A stretch of 64,000 bases of DNA. Source: Erodium maritimum. Its lineage: Eukaryota; Streptophyta; Magnoliopsida; Geraniales; Geraniaceae. The stretch lies in contig OY997588.1 in NCBI GenBank assembly GCA_963921825.1, positions 65,306,617 through 65,370,616 of the forward strand, written 5' to 3'. Numbering within the stretch: position 1 is the first letter of the stretch; every line of letters starts with the position of its first letter. This document shows, in pieces, positions 45,640 to 56,960 of this stretch. The notes below the pieces were generated by a model, which did no database searches, had not been told where the DNA came from, and saw nothing but the letters and a program-made list of their open reading frames with translations. Made by a program: the position numbers and the translations under genes.

Positions 45640-46894
45640 GTTTTGCTTGTACTTGCACAAAGGAGGGACGAAACGAAAGACGCGGCAAGAGAGAGAAAAC
45701 TCTCTTTCCTTCTCCGCTTGAGAGAGAGGAAAGAAAAATCCCCAAATTCAACACAACTCTCGTGTCGTCTCTCACATTCGGTCGATCTCGTTCCTGCAAC
45801 TATTCTCTGTAAGATTCTTCTTTCACTCCTTTTCTCTTACCAGACATTTAAGCGACTAGCCATAGCTACTTCTTCGAGGTGGAACTCTAAATTCGCATTC
45901 TGGCGGGAACCGCTCTATTTCTACTGTTTCGGCGATTTCAGCTGTTTTTCTAGCCAATGGGCTTGTGGGTTTTTGATTCTCGTGCTTCTCATGTTATTCT
46001 TCACCATTATCGGTTACCTTGTCGCTGTTGCATGTTCGGTTTGATGTCGAAGTCTGTAGCGTTGTTATTCGCAATAGGAAGATTCTAGGGTTCATTCTCG
46101 GATTCTTTCGCACTTGGGTTATTGCTATTTTGTGTTCTAATCATGGCCAAAACTGAGTGAAGATAGATTCTTAATCGTGTGCGATGTTACTGCTGATTTT
46201 GTGTTTAAAAGGTGTTCCTTTCTAAGCCTTTGAGGTATAATGTTTCAGGGCTTGCTGCCATAGCTGTTGCATCATTGCATTTACTTGCACATTTGCATTT
46301 CTAGTAGTTTCTACGTTGAGGTGATTGCATTGCTAGTTTGTTCAGGTACCTTATTTTTTTGAGCTTATCTAGAGGAAATGTTCTACTATTGCTGTGTTGT
46401 TCTAGGGTTTCTTTGTTGCCAGTTGAACGGCAGACACTTCTCACTTTTAGTGTTAGACAGTAATCAGTGGGTCTATTTTTGCTTGCCTGTTCGCCTTTTC
46501 TCCTCAATGTTCTTTTTGTTGGCTTGATGATTTGAAGAATAGAATTGAGCTTACGTGACAAAGTTTATGTTTTTACGTCATTTTCGTTTTTAAGTATCGG
46601 GTGACATCTGCACATGCCGATTCATTGTCTTTTGTTCTTAATACTGGATTTGATTAAGTTATTTGGTGGTTTCTTTTCCTACATCTCTATACAGGTGAGG
46701 GAACATTTGAGTTCTAATGCTACATTATGCACCTGACTTAGTTATTGCTTAGGCATTTTGTGTGTGAGGTTTTCCCTAATGTAGGATCTCTGTGGGTGCC
46801 TTTCTCACAGGAATTGAATTCTCCATATTGGAATTGGATACAGTAGCATCAAATTGGTTTGGTGGATATTGAAGTTGTGCATTGATCGCTCACA
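45640..46894 (+). other. Probable 5' UTR and first intron of the host gene
   Basis: A purine-rich stretch with gagagagaaaactctctttc near 45690-45710 is typical of plant 5' UTRs. A plausible non-coding exon ends at 45808 before GTAAGATTC, and a plausible acceptor, tttctcacag, ends at 46810. The start of transcription cannot be fixed from sequence. Confidence 0.45.
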
Positions 46895-49800
46895 ATGCCT
46901 TTGTTTAAAAAAAGAGAGCCATTTGCATTATCCGAGCCACCCAAAGAGATGGAACCTCATGAGCTTGTATTTCAAATTCGTTTCACAAAAGAGATATTCT
47001 GTGATTATGGGTAATGTTCTGAAGGTTTTTAAATTTGTCTTTTTTTTTGCGATTCAACTGCATCAATATTTTTTTATACAGTTTCTTTGATAATTGATTA
47101 CAGGAAGATATTTAGTTTGATTCCTATGTATGTTTCATGCTTCCTTGGTCGCTAATGGACAAAATGCCCAACTTAGGCCTGATCACAGCTTAGACCCATT
47201 TGATAGATAGTTTATTAACTTCAATTTTGAAGTATGTTCTTGTGTTAACCCTCCACACCTATCAAATAAAGTAATTAACACACTGTTTCTTTCTTGTATT
47301 GTATCAGCGAATATCTTAACCGGATAAATCTGTATCGCCAGAGAGTATGGACTTGTAAAGTTACTGGAAAAAGTAACTTGACTTATGAAGAGGCTTTGGT
47401 GGCAGAAAAACTTGCAGAGGAGAGAGTTCAACATCTCCCGAAAGAGCTAATGGCACCTACCTTGGGAATCATTCAATTCAGTAATGAACTAACACCATCA
47501 CATTGAATTGTTATCCTCTTATTGTTCTTATTGTTCTTATTGTATTTTGTATCATGGTTCTGGGAATGAACCAAAAGTATATGTAACTTGTATGTTCTTT
47601 TGTTGTTTCTTACACTCATTGCATCAGACAGTATATTGCCTCTTTTCTTTTTGCACTATTCACTTAATACTTACACTCTCGTGCTATCGGGTTCTTTCTT
47701 TGCCGCTGTCTCTGACGGCATGCCTGCACTTCATGGATGATCATACTAATAGCTGGGTGCACAAGCATCTTCCAAAATGAATGCCTTTTATATTGGGATT
47801 TTCTTAGTTCGTGCTCTCAAAGTTTTAGTGGAAAATGATATGCTAAGAGGTAATGCTTGGGGATATGTGGATCTAGTTTTATTTTATCCATCCGCACAGT
47901 TATGCAAGTGCTTCTTGGGATCATTAACGGCTTTGTAAGTTAGTTTTAAATCTCAGATATTCCACTGCTTAACATGGGTTGTAGTCATTAGGGGGAAATT
48001 CTGAGGATGGTTCAATTTTTAGTGTCTGTTGAAGCATTTTTATGTTTTCAGTTGCTGTGCTCAAGTTTTCATCTACAGGTGGTTAGATAGCTGTGCAGAT
48101 GGGTATAGAGTACCATAATAGATTTTAAGGTTTAGTTGTGCTATGGGAGCTTCCATTTTAATCCTTATCCAATATTAGCTGGTTGTGCATTCATTGTCGG
48201 TAAAATTAGAAATATTAATAGTGGATGCATTCTGGTAGTTGGTCTTTTATTTTGAATGTCTTTGGGGATGCCTAGGTCAGTGGTTGCATCGATGTGTGCA
48301 TAGGAAAAGAAATCTGATAAACACAAGGCCACAAAGGGTTAAAATCTGGGAAGACCCAGGTTTGAGGGGGTTGCTTCCGTGTTTGATGTGGAGGATGATA
48401 CAAATGTTACTCTCTCCGTCCCAAAATAAGTGCCCTGTTTGACTTTTTGCAAAAAACGAAGGATTAGTGGAGTTAGTGCATGATTTTACCCACTTGCCCC
48501 CATAACATCCCATGTGCTAACCCACTAAGTGATCGGAACTAACTGACAGTACGAATATTATATGTATTTTATGCATAACTAAGTGGACAATTATTTTAGG
48601 ATTTCCAAATTATGAAACTAGGACCGTAATTTTGGGACGGAGGGAGTGTAGGCTGTAGAGAGGTTAGAGGTTACTTTGTCTGATTCATGCATGATAGGTA
48701 TTTGAACTGTAGTTTTCTTCAATTAACCTGTCAATCATATCAATATGGTCACGAGATCTAATAATCTTTTCCTGAATCTCGTTACGACAGGTATGCTCCC
48801 ACTGAAAGATCTTGCGGACAGAATATTCACAAAGTTGCAAGGCTTCTTTTATGTAGGTGCTGAATTGCATGGGAAGAAGGATGGTGATATTTTTCCTTGT
48901 AAAATAGTAAAAATTCTGGAGGGTGCTGAGAGAAGCCGGTACGAGGTATCCTGGCTTGGTGGAGATAATGAGATAATAGAAACTGCAATAGTAAATGAAG
49001 AGGATCTGGTCCAGAAAAAGCTGCCTTATAGTAGAAATTTTTTCAAATGTTTCATTCGGGAATCTACATACCGATATTCTCCGTGGGTGATTCATAATGA
49101 ACTGGCACAAAAGCATGGAATTTCAACCGATCCTCCGAAGGAGTTGAGAGACATAGTTTACTTTCAGAACGGATTTATAGTCCGCAATAAGAAAAGAAGA
49201 AAAGAAGATAAGTATAATGCTGCAGGTAAGTTTGAGATTAGAGTTACATAAGTGCCAATTGAAGTTACTTATGCACAAACATGGTATACTTGTAGCATGC
49301 GCATACAATTATGTTTCTGTTTCCCGCAGTTTCTTTTGGTTGGGGTGGAGAGTCATCCCATGGCCATTTTATTTACGGAGGCACATATTTTTTGAATTAG
49401 TTGGAGGCTTACAGATTTTAATTTGACCATTTTATTTTTCATCTGCAGAAGATGATCAAGCGGATGAATCTCTCAAATATCCAATTGAAGATTTGTTAGT
49501 GCAGCCTGGTGAAGATGATCCGGTTTTTACAGATCGCCCTTCTCCATCAAGGGACTTCAACATTCCTATGGACTGTGTTGGGGATCTTTTAATGGTTTGG
49601 GATTTTTGTTCTTCTTTTGGCAGGCTGTTGAACTTATCCCCATTCTCTCTGGGAGATTTTGAGAATGCTGTTTGTCACAAGGACAGCAATTTGGTCCTCG
49701 TCGTGGAATCCCATATGGCTCTTCTTCAGTTACTTATTAACGATAGTGGTGAATATTTTTTGGCTTTAGAGGGAAAAAACCGAAAGTTAAAGGTGATTGT

Positions 49801-52695
49801 CTCACATCCACCAATATTTTCTGTTTGCATATTCATACCCTCACAAATTCCTCTTCTAATTCAAAAGAAGCTGTCTGTGTATTTATGCTTCTGGCCTACT
49901 ACAGATTTGAAATTGTAGGGTTCTGATTTTTTTTCCTTGTACATACCAGATTACGCTAATGAAATGGACAGAGTATTTGTGTGATTTCATAGACATGATT
50001 AACATTCCTGAATTATGCACTCATACACCAACTATTAAGCGGGGGCACTACGGCCTGTTGGATGTTAATGCTAAGTTGAGAATTTTCTCTGAATTGGTCA
50101 ATCAAGCCCTCGAAACAGCTCTTGTTAGGAAGAAGTTGGATGAGTACATTGAAAAGCAGCTGGTACTTGGAGCTACAATAAGGGGGGAAGCACTGAAAGA
50201 AGGTAGAAAGAAAAGAGAAGAGAAGGAACTTTCGAAAACTGGGTCGGAATGCAACAAGATAATAGACGACCAGAATGTGGACACTCCAGAAAATAACCTG
50301 CATCTATCAGCCGGTGATAGTCACACAAAACAGGATGGGGACTTAGCAGAGAAAGGAAATGGCGAGGTCTTTTCATCTCAACAGAACGGTGCCGTGGAAA
50401 TGAGGTTTGTTTTATTATATTGGTTTATAACTTTGTTGGTACAGGACTCTGATGAGTTCACATTATCTGAAGACTTAAAATTTGATTCAGTGACAAGAAT
50501 CGTGTGGATGCTGAATTGGAGAAAATGGGCAAAAAGCAGAGGACTGAGAACATGTTGGAAACTATAGATCAATCTTTAAAGGGCGATAAAGAGGAGGTGG
50601 TGAAACAGTTGAATGGTGATTATGAAGCACCAAAACAGTTAAAGGGCGATAAAGGGAAAATACTAAAACAGTGTAATGGCCATAATGGTGAAGCGATCGA
50701 ACAGTTGAAGGGTGATCATGAGGAAACAAGGGATAAGAGAAATAAAGAACAGAGGGTTGGATCTATCTCCGTAATCTTCTTTCCTTGTAGATTTTTCGAC
50801 AATCTACATACATGCAGATTGTGCAGTTTTCTTTTATTTCTTCTTAATATTGAAACTGTTACTATGACAGAGAGATCATTTTGAACGGGAAATGGAGAAA
50901 CTATTTGTACGCACCAATCCCCTCGGTAAAGATAGACATTACAACAGGTACTGGTGGTTCCGCTGCAATGGGAGAATATTTGTTGAAAGTTCTGACTGCC
51001 AGCAGTGGGGCTACTACTCTACCAAGGAAGAGGTGTGATTCTCTGCATATTTGTTAGGGATAATTGCAAAAAGGTACCCTGAGGTATTTGGTTTTTGCTA
51101 CTTGTAGCCATCTTTGATAATTGCAAAAAAGTCCCCTGACTTGTCTTTTTGTTGCAAATTGTATACAATTGATGATTTTACCCTTCCAATTTAGATTTAA
51201 AAAACTAAAGACAATCCAAAATTTCATATCCCTTAATTTTCTTCTCTTTGTACTCTACAAAGATTAAGAATATTAAGAGATGTGAAATTTTGAATATTTT
51301 CAAGGGTAAAGTGGTCATTTTGAAACAAATTACAGTACAACAAAAAGACAAGTTCAGAGTGCTTTTTTGCAATCATCATAGAAGAGGGCTACCAGTAGCA
51401 AAAAGTTCATATCTTAGAGTACATTTATGCAATTATCCCTTTTTGTATACTTGCATTTGCTCTGTAATTTTTCTGACTGCTGCATTCTTTTCTTGAACAG
51501 CTTGATGCTTTGATGGGTTCACTGAATTGTAAGGGCGAGAGAGAGAAAGCCTTACATGGGCAGATAGAAAAATTCTACATCAAAATATGGTTAGTGGTTG
51601 TGTTGTTCTAAAAAATTGAATTACCTAATTTACCTTTCACTTGTATTTGCAAACTAATTCTACTGACTCATTTGGTTTCAAGATACAGAATGTCAAATTT
51701 GCTTTAGTATATGGTCAATTAAGCTCAGGCTAGCAGGCAAAGTAACTTTTGAATTTTTGTATCTGAATGCATTAACTATTCTGTATTTGTAAACATTATC
51801 CCCTTTATTTCTTTTAGGGTATATGTACTATTAAGTTTAATAAATTAGGGCTGTATCTGTATCATAAATGTTGGGCAGTGCTATATTTGTTTGGTGATGG
51901 GGATAAAGAGGATAGTTTCCCGCTTCACTCCATTTTTGACTTTGTTGAATACTGAAAACCTTTTCCATGTGAAAGTTTAGCCTTAGAAACTTGATGTGAA
52001 ACTATTCATTTTTTTTTCTGACATGTTGCTATCTTGATGTATTTTTGCACATATTGGTACAGGTTGTTATATACATAAAGGATAATTGCAAAGAAAAAGT
52101 TGCGGTAAACTATGCGTGTTTTGCAACGGTGAATTATTTTTTTTGCATATGACATTCCCCATGTTTTCCATCTGCAAATCCACTTAGGGGGTTATGTGTT
52201 TTTTTGCAAAAAGTCGAAAGTATCCCTGCAAAAGTTTACACATAAGGGCTACAAATCGCAAACCACGTACAATGTAAAGGCAAAACTGTCATTTAAAGAT
52301 AACGGACTTGCAGACGGAAAATAGGTGGGGGGTGTCATGGGCAAAAAAAAAGTTCACTGATAGTATTTGCAAAGTGCGCATAGTTCACATTTTTTTTTTT
52401 TGCAATTATCCATATACATAAGGGATAACTGCTAAAACTTGCTTAATTCTGATTTTCTAGGTAATTACGAGTGGTTCATATGTAAAGTTGTTGCAGTAGA
52501 GTGATGAGTCTAACTTGTGCGGCTGAAATTGATTATTGCAGCTCGGAAATCCAAAAAGGGTCAAAGGAATTGGATAACAACACTGAAACGGAAGAAGCTA
52601 TAGTGCGGAGATCGACCCGAGTGCGTGCTCCTCCAAGGCAGAATCCTGCTACTGCTTTCATGAGGTATGTTAACAAGTGGAAGAAAACTGATTGA
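46895..52695 (+). CDS. DDT/WAC/WHIM domain chromatin protein, DDR4/DDR5-like
   Basis: Nine coding exons: 46895-47010, 47308-47480, 48791-49225, 49449-49792, 49950-50404, 50491-50755, 50871-51032, 51501-51589, 52497-52695. All junctions are GT-AG, phases agree, and the product is 745 residues without stops. MPLFKKREPFALSEPPKEME begins a WAC (Acf1-like DNA-binding) domain to about residue 95. A DDT domain (about 283-345) has CVGDLLMVWDFCSSF. WHIM1 is at about 388-430 (GHYGLLDVNAKLRIFSELVN). WHIM2/WSD is at about 612-650 (NPLGKDRHYNRYWWF). The C-terminus has RRSTRVRAPPRQNPATAFMR. Plant proteins of this type are nuclear partners of ISWI remodellers. Residues 470-590 are low-complexity, with a QLKGD-type repeat. 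Exon 6 is the least certain. No frame damage is seen. Confidence 0.93.
48410..48646. mobile_element. Stowaway-like MITE in coding intron 2
   Basis: About 237 bp with inverted ends: left ctctctccgtcccaaaataa, right taattttgggacggagggag. CTCCCTCCGTCCC is the known terminal motif of plant Stowaway (Mariner-type) MITEs. TA precedes the left end (48407-48409 tta); the right side reads tgta, so the TA duplication is imperfect. Confidence 0.85.
51057..51439. mobile_element. Foldback MITE in coding intron 7, GGGATAATTGC ends
   Basis: A 383-bp unit from gggataattgc to gcaattatccc. The arms remain complementary over about 130 bp, including acttgtctttttgttg on the left and its complement on the right. 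Flanks tatttgtta and tttttgtat agree at six of nine positions, so a decayed 9-bp duplication is possible. It is probably a non-autonomous Mutator-like element. Confidence 0.75.
52079..52411. mobile_element. Foldback MITE in coding intron 8 with 10-bp TSD
   Basis: A 333-bp unit from aggataattgcaaag to ttgcaattatcc, flanked by ATATACATAA at 52069-52078 and 52412-52421. Inner arm blocks such as aactatgcg and gtgcgcatagttc pair. It shares the GGATAATTGC end with the MITE in the previous intron but differs internally. Confidence 0.82.
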
Positions 52696-53242
52696 GAATT
52701 GGTTTGGAAGAAGCTCCGGAGGGTATGCAGTTCATAAATAGGTTAGAAGGATTATCACTGAATTCCAATGGTGCCCGCCCACCTCTGAAATTATTGGCAG
52801 GGAATTTTGTAAGGAATAGGGATGGAGCTCTATGCTCCTCTATTTTGGTTGACTCAATTTTTGTAAATGATCACCTTACCTTGCCAGTTGCATTATTTTT
52901 GGTTTTGTGTTGGTTTGGTGCCATGCAAAAGTAATGTCGATCGGGTTGTGTTTGCTTGGTGCCTGCAAAAGTAGTGTTTGTTTAGCCTTGTAGTGATAAA
53001 TCAACTAGTGCTCCGGCAGGCACTTAAAGCCAATGAGCATATGCAGAGATGGGCGTTCCATTGGTGATTTTGCTCGGCGATTGGGGAAAAGGTGATTTTT
53101 GGTAGTTTCAGTGTTTCTTTCTCCTGGCTCGGCCATTCGGAGTACCACAAAATAGTTGGTTAAATAGTCGACTACGTCGTGGGAGGCTCTGTGACTTAGG
53201 GATGAATTAGTGTGGATGCTCTCAGAACAAAAAAGCAGATGA
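52696..53242 (+). other. 3' UTR and downstream spacer of the host gene
   Basis: The TGA at 52693-52695 ends the coding sequence. The next few hundred bases are T-rich, with a short duplication of tgcaaaagtagtg/tgcaaaagtaatg near 52920-52975. No AATAAA signal is clear. No further gene is seen. Confidence 0.4.
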
Positions 53243-53250
53243 GTTCAAAG

Positions 53251-53992
53251 TAGGGTGTGCAAATATCTGGTCGTCACTAGGCGTCTCCATCATCGTAATC
53301 ACCTGAACTAGTGTCGTCGAGTACAGTTACGGTTAGAAAAATACCAACCCAACGACATTTTGGGTGGGTACGGTTTTGTATCTTTCAAACCGGTAAAAAA
53401 TCGCCCGATCGACTTTTATTTCATAAACTTATTATTTTTCTGTTTTTATTGGGTTGCCCAGACTTAAGTCCAAATTGATTTAATTTACATTACGATGCTT
53501 TAAGCTTTGCCTCGGCTTAATAATTTTTACCGAAATTATATAAGTTTATGAGCTAAGCCCATTTTACTTATAGTCCATCTAATTTACAACCACCAACTAA
53601 TCCATTTTCATTCAAGTTCCTTTACTTTTCAGCCACCAATTATCCTTAACCCTAATAATAGGGTGGGTAAAAATTCGATCGTCACCGAAAATCTTGTTAA
53701 CTAAATTGACAAATATTCAAAAATGATGTCAACAGATAGAAATGAAGTATAAATTTCGCTAAAAAACTAAAATCATGGTTCATATTTGAAGCTTAAAATG
53801 AAGGTCCAAAAAGCCCAATAGGCTTGGTGGACCAGATAAAAACCATAATCGGTCGACCCGTAACCGGTCGAATTCTTAGATAACTGCTGGTTATGAGGAC
53901 GATGACGGTTATGTATCTTAGTAAACCGATAATCACGGTTTGGTTACTGATTTAGGGTTAAAAGGGTGGTCACCGGTCGATACCTACCCCTA
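53251..53992. mobile_element. Non-autonomous hAT-like element
   Basis: The left end is tagggtgtgcaaat and the right end reads tacctacccccta-like (inverse taggggtaggta). Flanks are gttcaaag (53243-53250) and gtccaaag (53993-54000), an 8-bp duplication with one mismatch, the hAT length. No transposase motif is present in its 742 bp. Confidence 0.6.
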
Positions 53993-54099
53993 GTCCAAAG
54001 GCAACAAGGTTGTTGCCTAGCAATTCTTCAAACGACATTTAATGTTGTCATAGTATTTTTGGCCTTGTTCCCCAACTTCAACGTGGCATGGATGAGTTG

Positions 54100-56290
54100 C
54101 AATTATCGACTTCCTCAAGATCCAGGTCGAAATCTCTTTATTTATCAGAGAAAAAAATATATTAACCAATCAACAGGTACAAGAACAATGAACTTATAAA
54201 CTTCAAAAGAACAAGGCCCAAAGCAATAAAGCAGCACACTTGAGAATTATAATATTGTAACTCTTAAAGGGATTAGATACCTTGGTACTACAATGAGAGC
54301 TGAACTAAAGCTCCCTTCCGGCCAACCTCTAGTGAAGCTTCAATTGTTCAACAAACATCGTCACAATGTGAGTAATATCCTCTTCAATACGATCATTGAT
54401 CAATGATGAGAACTCTGAAAAGACATCCAATTAAGAGAGATCACTGCTAAAGTCAACCTAGAGCAAAGGAGGGGATCGATTAATAAGAGGGATTAGTGCT
54501 CGATCTAGTCCGTCATACAATTTCGTAATAAAGGTCGTGTCTGACTCATAGACATCTAAAGCCATATCTGTCCGCTGGTAATTCGACATGTTTCTTGATA
54601 AATCTATAGGCCTATCAGCACCAACAAAAAGGCTACATGCTCAGTGAAGGGTGGGATAAGGGGGAACAAACAACACTGATAGGAAGACTAGAGAGACTTA
54701 GGGTTCGCACAAAGTGGTGCGGGGCCGGATGGTTACTCCTCCACCACTCCTGGTCCACAAAGCTAACATCCCAGACTAAGGGAGGTAAGGGATGGAGTCC
54801 GCGTGAGATGGTATGAGAAACACGTCAATAGAGAACCCTAGACCACTAGTAGTAACCATCCGCTTCCCCGCCAATACATCAAGCGTGTCAACAAGAGCTA
54901 AGGCCCTAGACGGATGAGGGGACGTCAAAAAGAAAAGATGGATAGTAACGAGTATACCGAACTTCCTAAAGATCTCATCTATGGAAAATCGATTCCAACA
55001 CACGATAGGGAGGTCGATGATGTCAACCTAGAGAAAACGTCCACCATATAGAACCTTTTGCGTACAATCCGAGGAGAAAAACCAGGGACGTACCCCCTTT
55101 CAACCGTCAAATGACAAGGATGACCAAACATCTCGATCTCACAAGACAAAAGAAAGGTTCGCGACCCCAAGCTTAGGAGGTCAACCACCGAGATCCTAGG
55201 TAACCGAAGACCATTGCTAATGGTACGGGCCGAGACCGAGTTTCTAGTTGTACCAATCACATTGAAAGTCGGCATCCTCTCGAATATATGGAAAAAAGAG
55301 TACAATGATCTAATCGAAGCGGAGGAGGGTTTAGTCCCCACAGAGGAGATGTACAAAGGTCGGCTTCATCAGGCGGGGATGAATTAGACCGTGAAGGGAA
55401 AGTAACCTCGAGAGGGGATGAAGGTCAAGGAACCACTATATCAACTGACTTGGATGTCCCACCACGACATTCAGATGCAAAAAATCTCTTGCCTAACTCA
55501 ACCTGAATCTTGTGCTCTCCAAGAAGATTTTCATTCAAAGTAATAACAACACTGGTCTAGTCGTCAAATCATGTGAAGTACATGAAAGCGAACCGAGAAC
55601 CTTTAGCCATGATTTTTGTTTCTACATCAATAACATCGACAACACAAAACGATTAAACAGGGTTTTGAGCTGGTCAGCTGTGGTAGTGTTAGGCACGTTG
55701 GCCTTAAAGGGTGGAAAATAGTTGTTCACAGTATGGCCTTTTGGAGTAATTTGGAGGCAACCATGATAGAAATTGACAGAGTGACATTCAAACTAAGTGC
55801 TCGTAAAGGAGCAGGCTTCGTATATAAGACGATCCTTGTTATTGAAGGAGGAGCAAGTTCAATAGTGGTTTACAGAAGGGTAGCGTTGACCGTGACCGAA
55901 GTATTGGTAGTGGGTATGGCCGAAGTACCGACAATTGGAGCAGAACCATTGGAAAGGACAATCCCAGTAGTTGCTGGAGGTGCCTGGGTAGGGGATGTTC
56001 GACGAGTTTCCTAAGAAAGAGAGCTTCGACGACTATGGTCCGACAGATCTGTCACACCCATCGTCGGAGCTAGATGTGGTTGCGGCTAGAGGTTCCCTGG
56101 CAGAAGGCCACGAGAGCGCGACCACAATCACCCATGGAAAGTGGAGTTAGGGCCTTCCAACCAATCTCGCATATCAACAATTCTTTTGCTTCAATGAGAC
56201 CTCATCTAGTGAGGTCGGGCGATATGTCTTCGACCTTGTGTGCGGTACCTCTTTTCCCAATCCCGAGTAGTGTCTGCCTCCTCTAGATAA
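54100..56290 (-). pseudogene. Decayed retroelement ORF1-like sequence with RRM
   Basis: Minus-strand frames with stops show an RRM-like order at about 55700-55530: STFFPPFKANVPNTTTADQL, KTLFNRF, then MAKGSRFAFMYFT and VVITLNENLLGEHKIQVELG. Plant LINE ORF1 proteins can start with such an RRM. Two later open stretches (54979-55356, 54776-55003) are not recognisable. No EN or RT block and no poly(A) end are visible, so a LINE origin is inferred only. Confidence 0.4.
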
Positions 56291-56529
56291 GAATCCATTG
56301 TACATGGAATGATGGGATCTCCCTCTATGTCAAATATCTAGATTAAACCAAGCGTCGCATGGCGACCATTAACTACCTCAATAGCTGCTCCCAGATTGCT
56401 TGTGGCATCAGTAATGATGACGACAATGGAGCATTGAAGTGCTGCAAGCCTTATGAGGAAGGGAAATAAAGTGTGCAATGTGCGTAAGCCATCTATTGTT
56501 CGTTCTTGAAAAATTACCTAGTATAATTT
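56291..56529. other. No recognisable feature
   Basis: Neither strand gives a conserved motif or a repeat structure here. Confidence 0.4.
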
Positions 56530-56960
56530 ATTACCTAACCTCCACCCACAGCTGCTCCAAAGCAGATGTGCCCACTAGGTTTCAAATCTGACTTCGTTCT
56601 TGATGCCCAACATATAGAATTTTTGCACAAGTCTTTTATTGAGAAACAACTCCTTAACCACGTTTGCACATTTTACAAGCTAGGCATGTCGTTTCCAATT
56701 AGTAGTATGTCATATACAATACTAGGAATATAATCATGCTCCCACTAATCTTCTGGGGTACATAAAGTTCATCTTCATGATTGATGAAGCCGAACTCTTA
56801 GACTGTTTCATCAATGTGTATACTCCAACCCCAAGAAATTCTTTGGCCATTTCTTCAAAGTGAAATTCAAACTTCGAGAAGATTGCTTCAATCCATAAAT
56901 GGAACTTTGAAGCTTTGTTGGGTGTTCGCTGTCGGGGCACATATTCGACAGCAAAACATT
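56530..56960 (-). pseudogene. Copia reverse transcriptase remnant
   Basis: The minus strand reads PNKASKFHLWIEAIFSKFEF, HFEEMAKEFLGVGVYTLMKQ and SSASSIMKMNFMYPRRLVGA, the copia RT region around KLHKSIYGLKQ and C-VYKK, in mixed frames. Further left, broken frames recall the segment after YVDD (GNDMPSL, SIKDLG). No catalytic motif is readable. Confidence 0.6.

Noticed and set aside
49959..50567. A 202-codon single-exon gene
   Set aside because: It is exon 5 of the host gene read into the following intron. Splicing to 50491 keeps the frame and joins the conserved WHIM2 exons.
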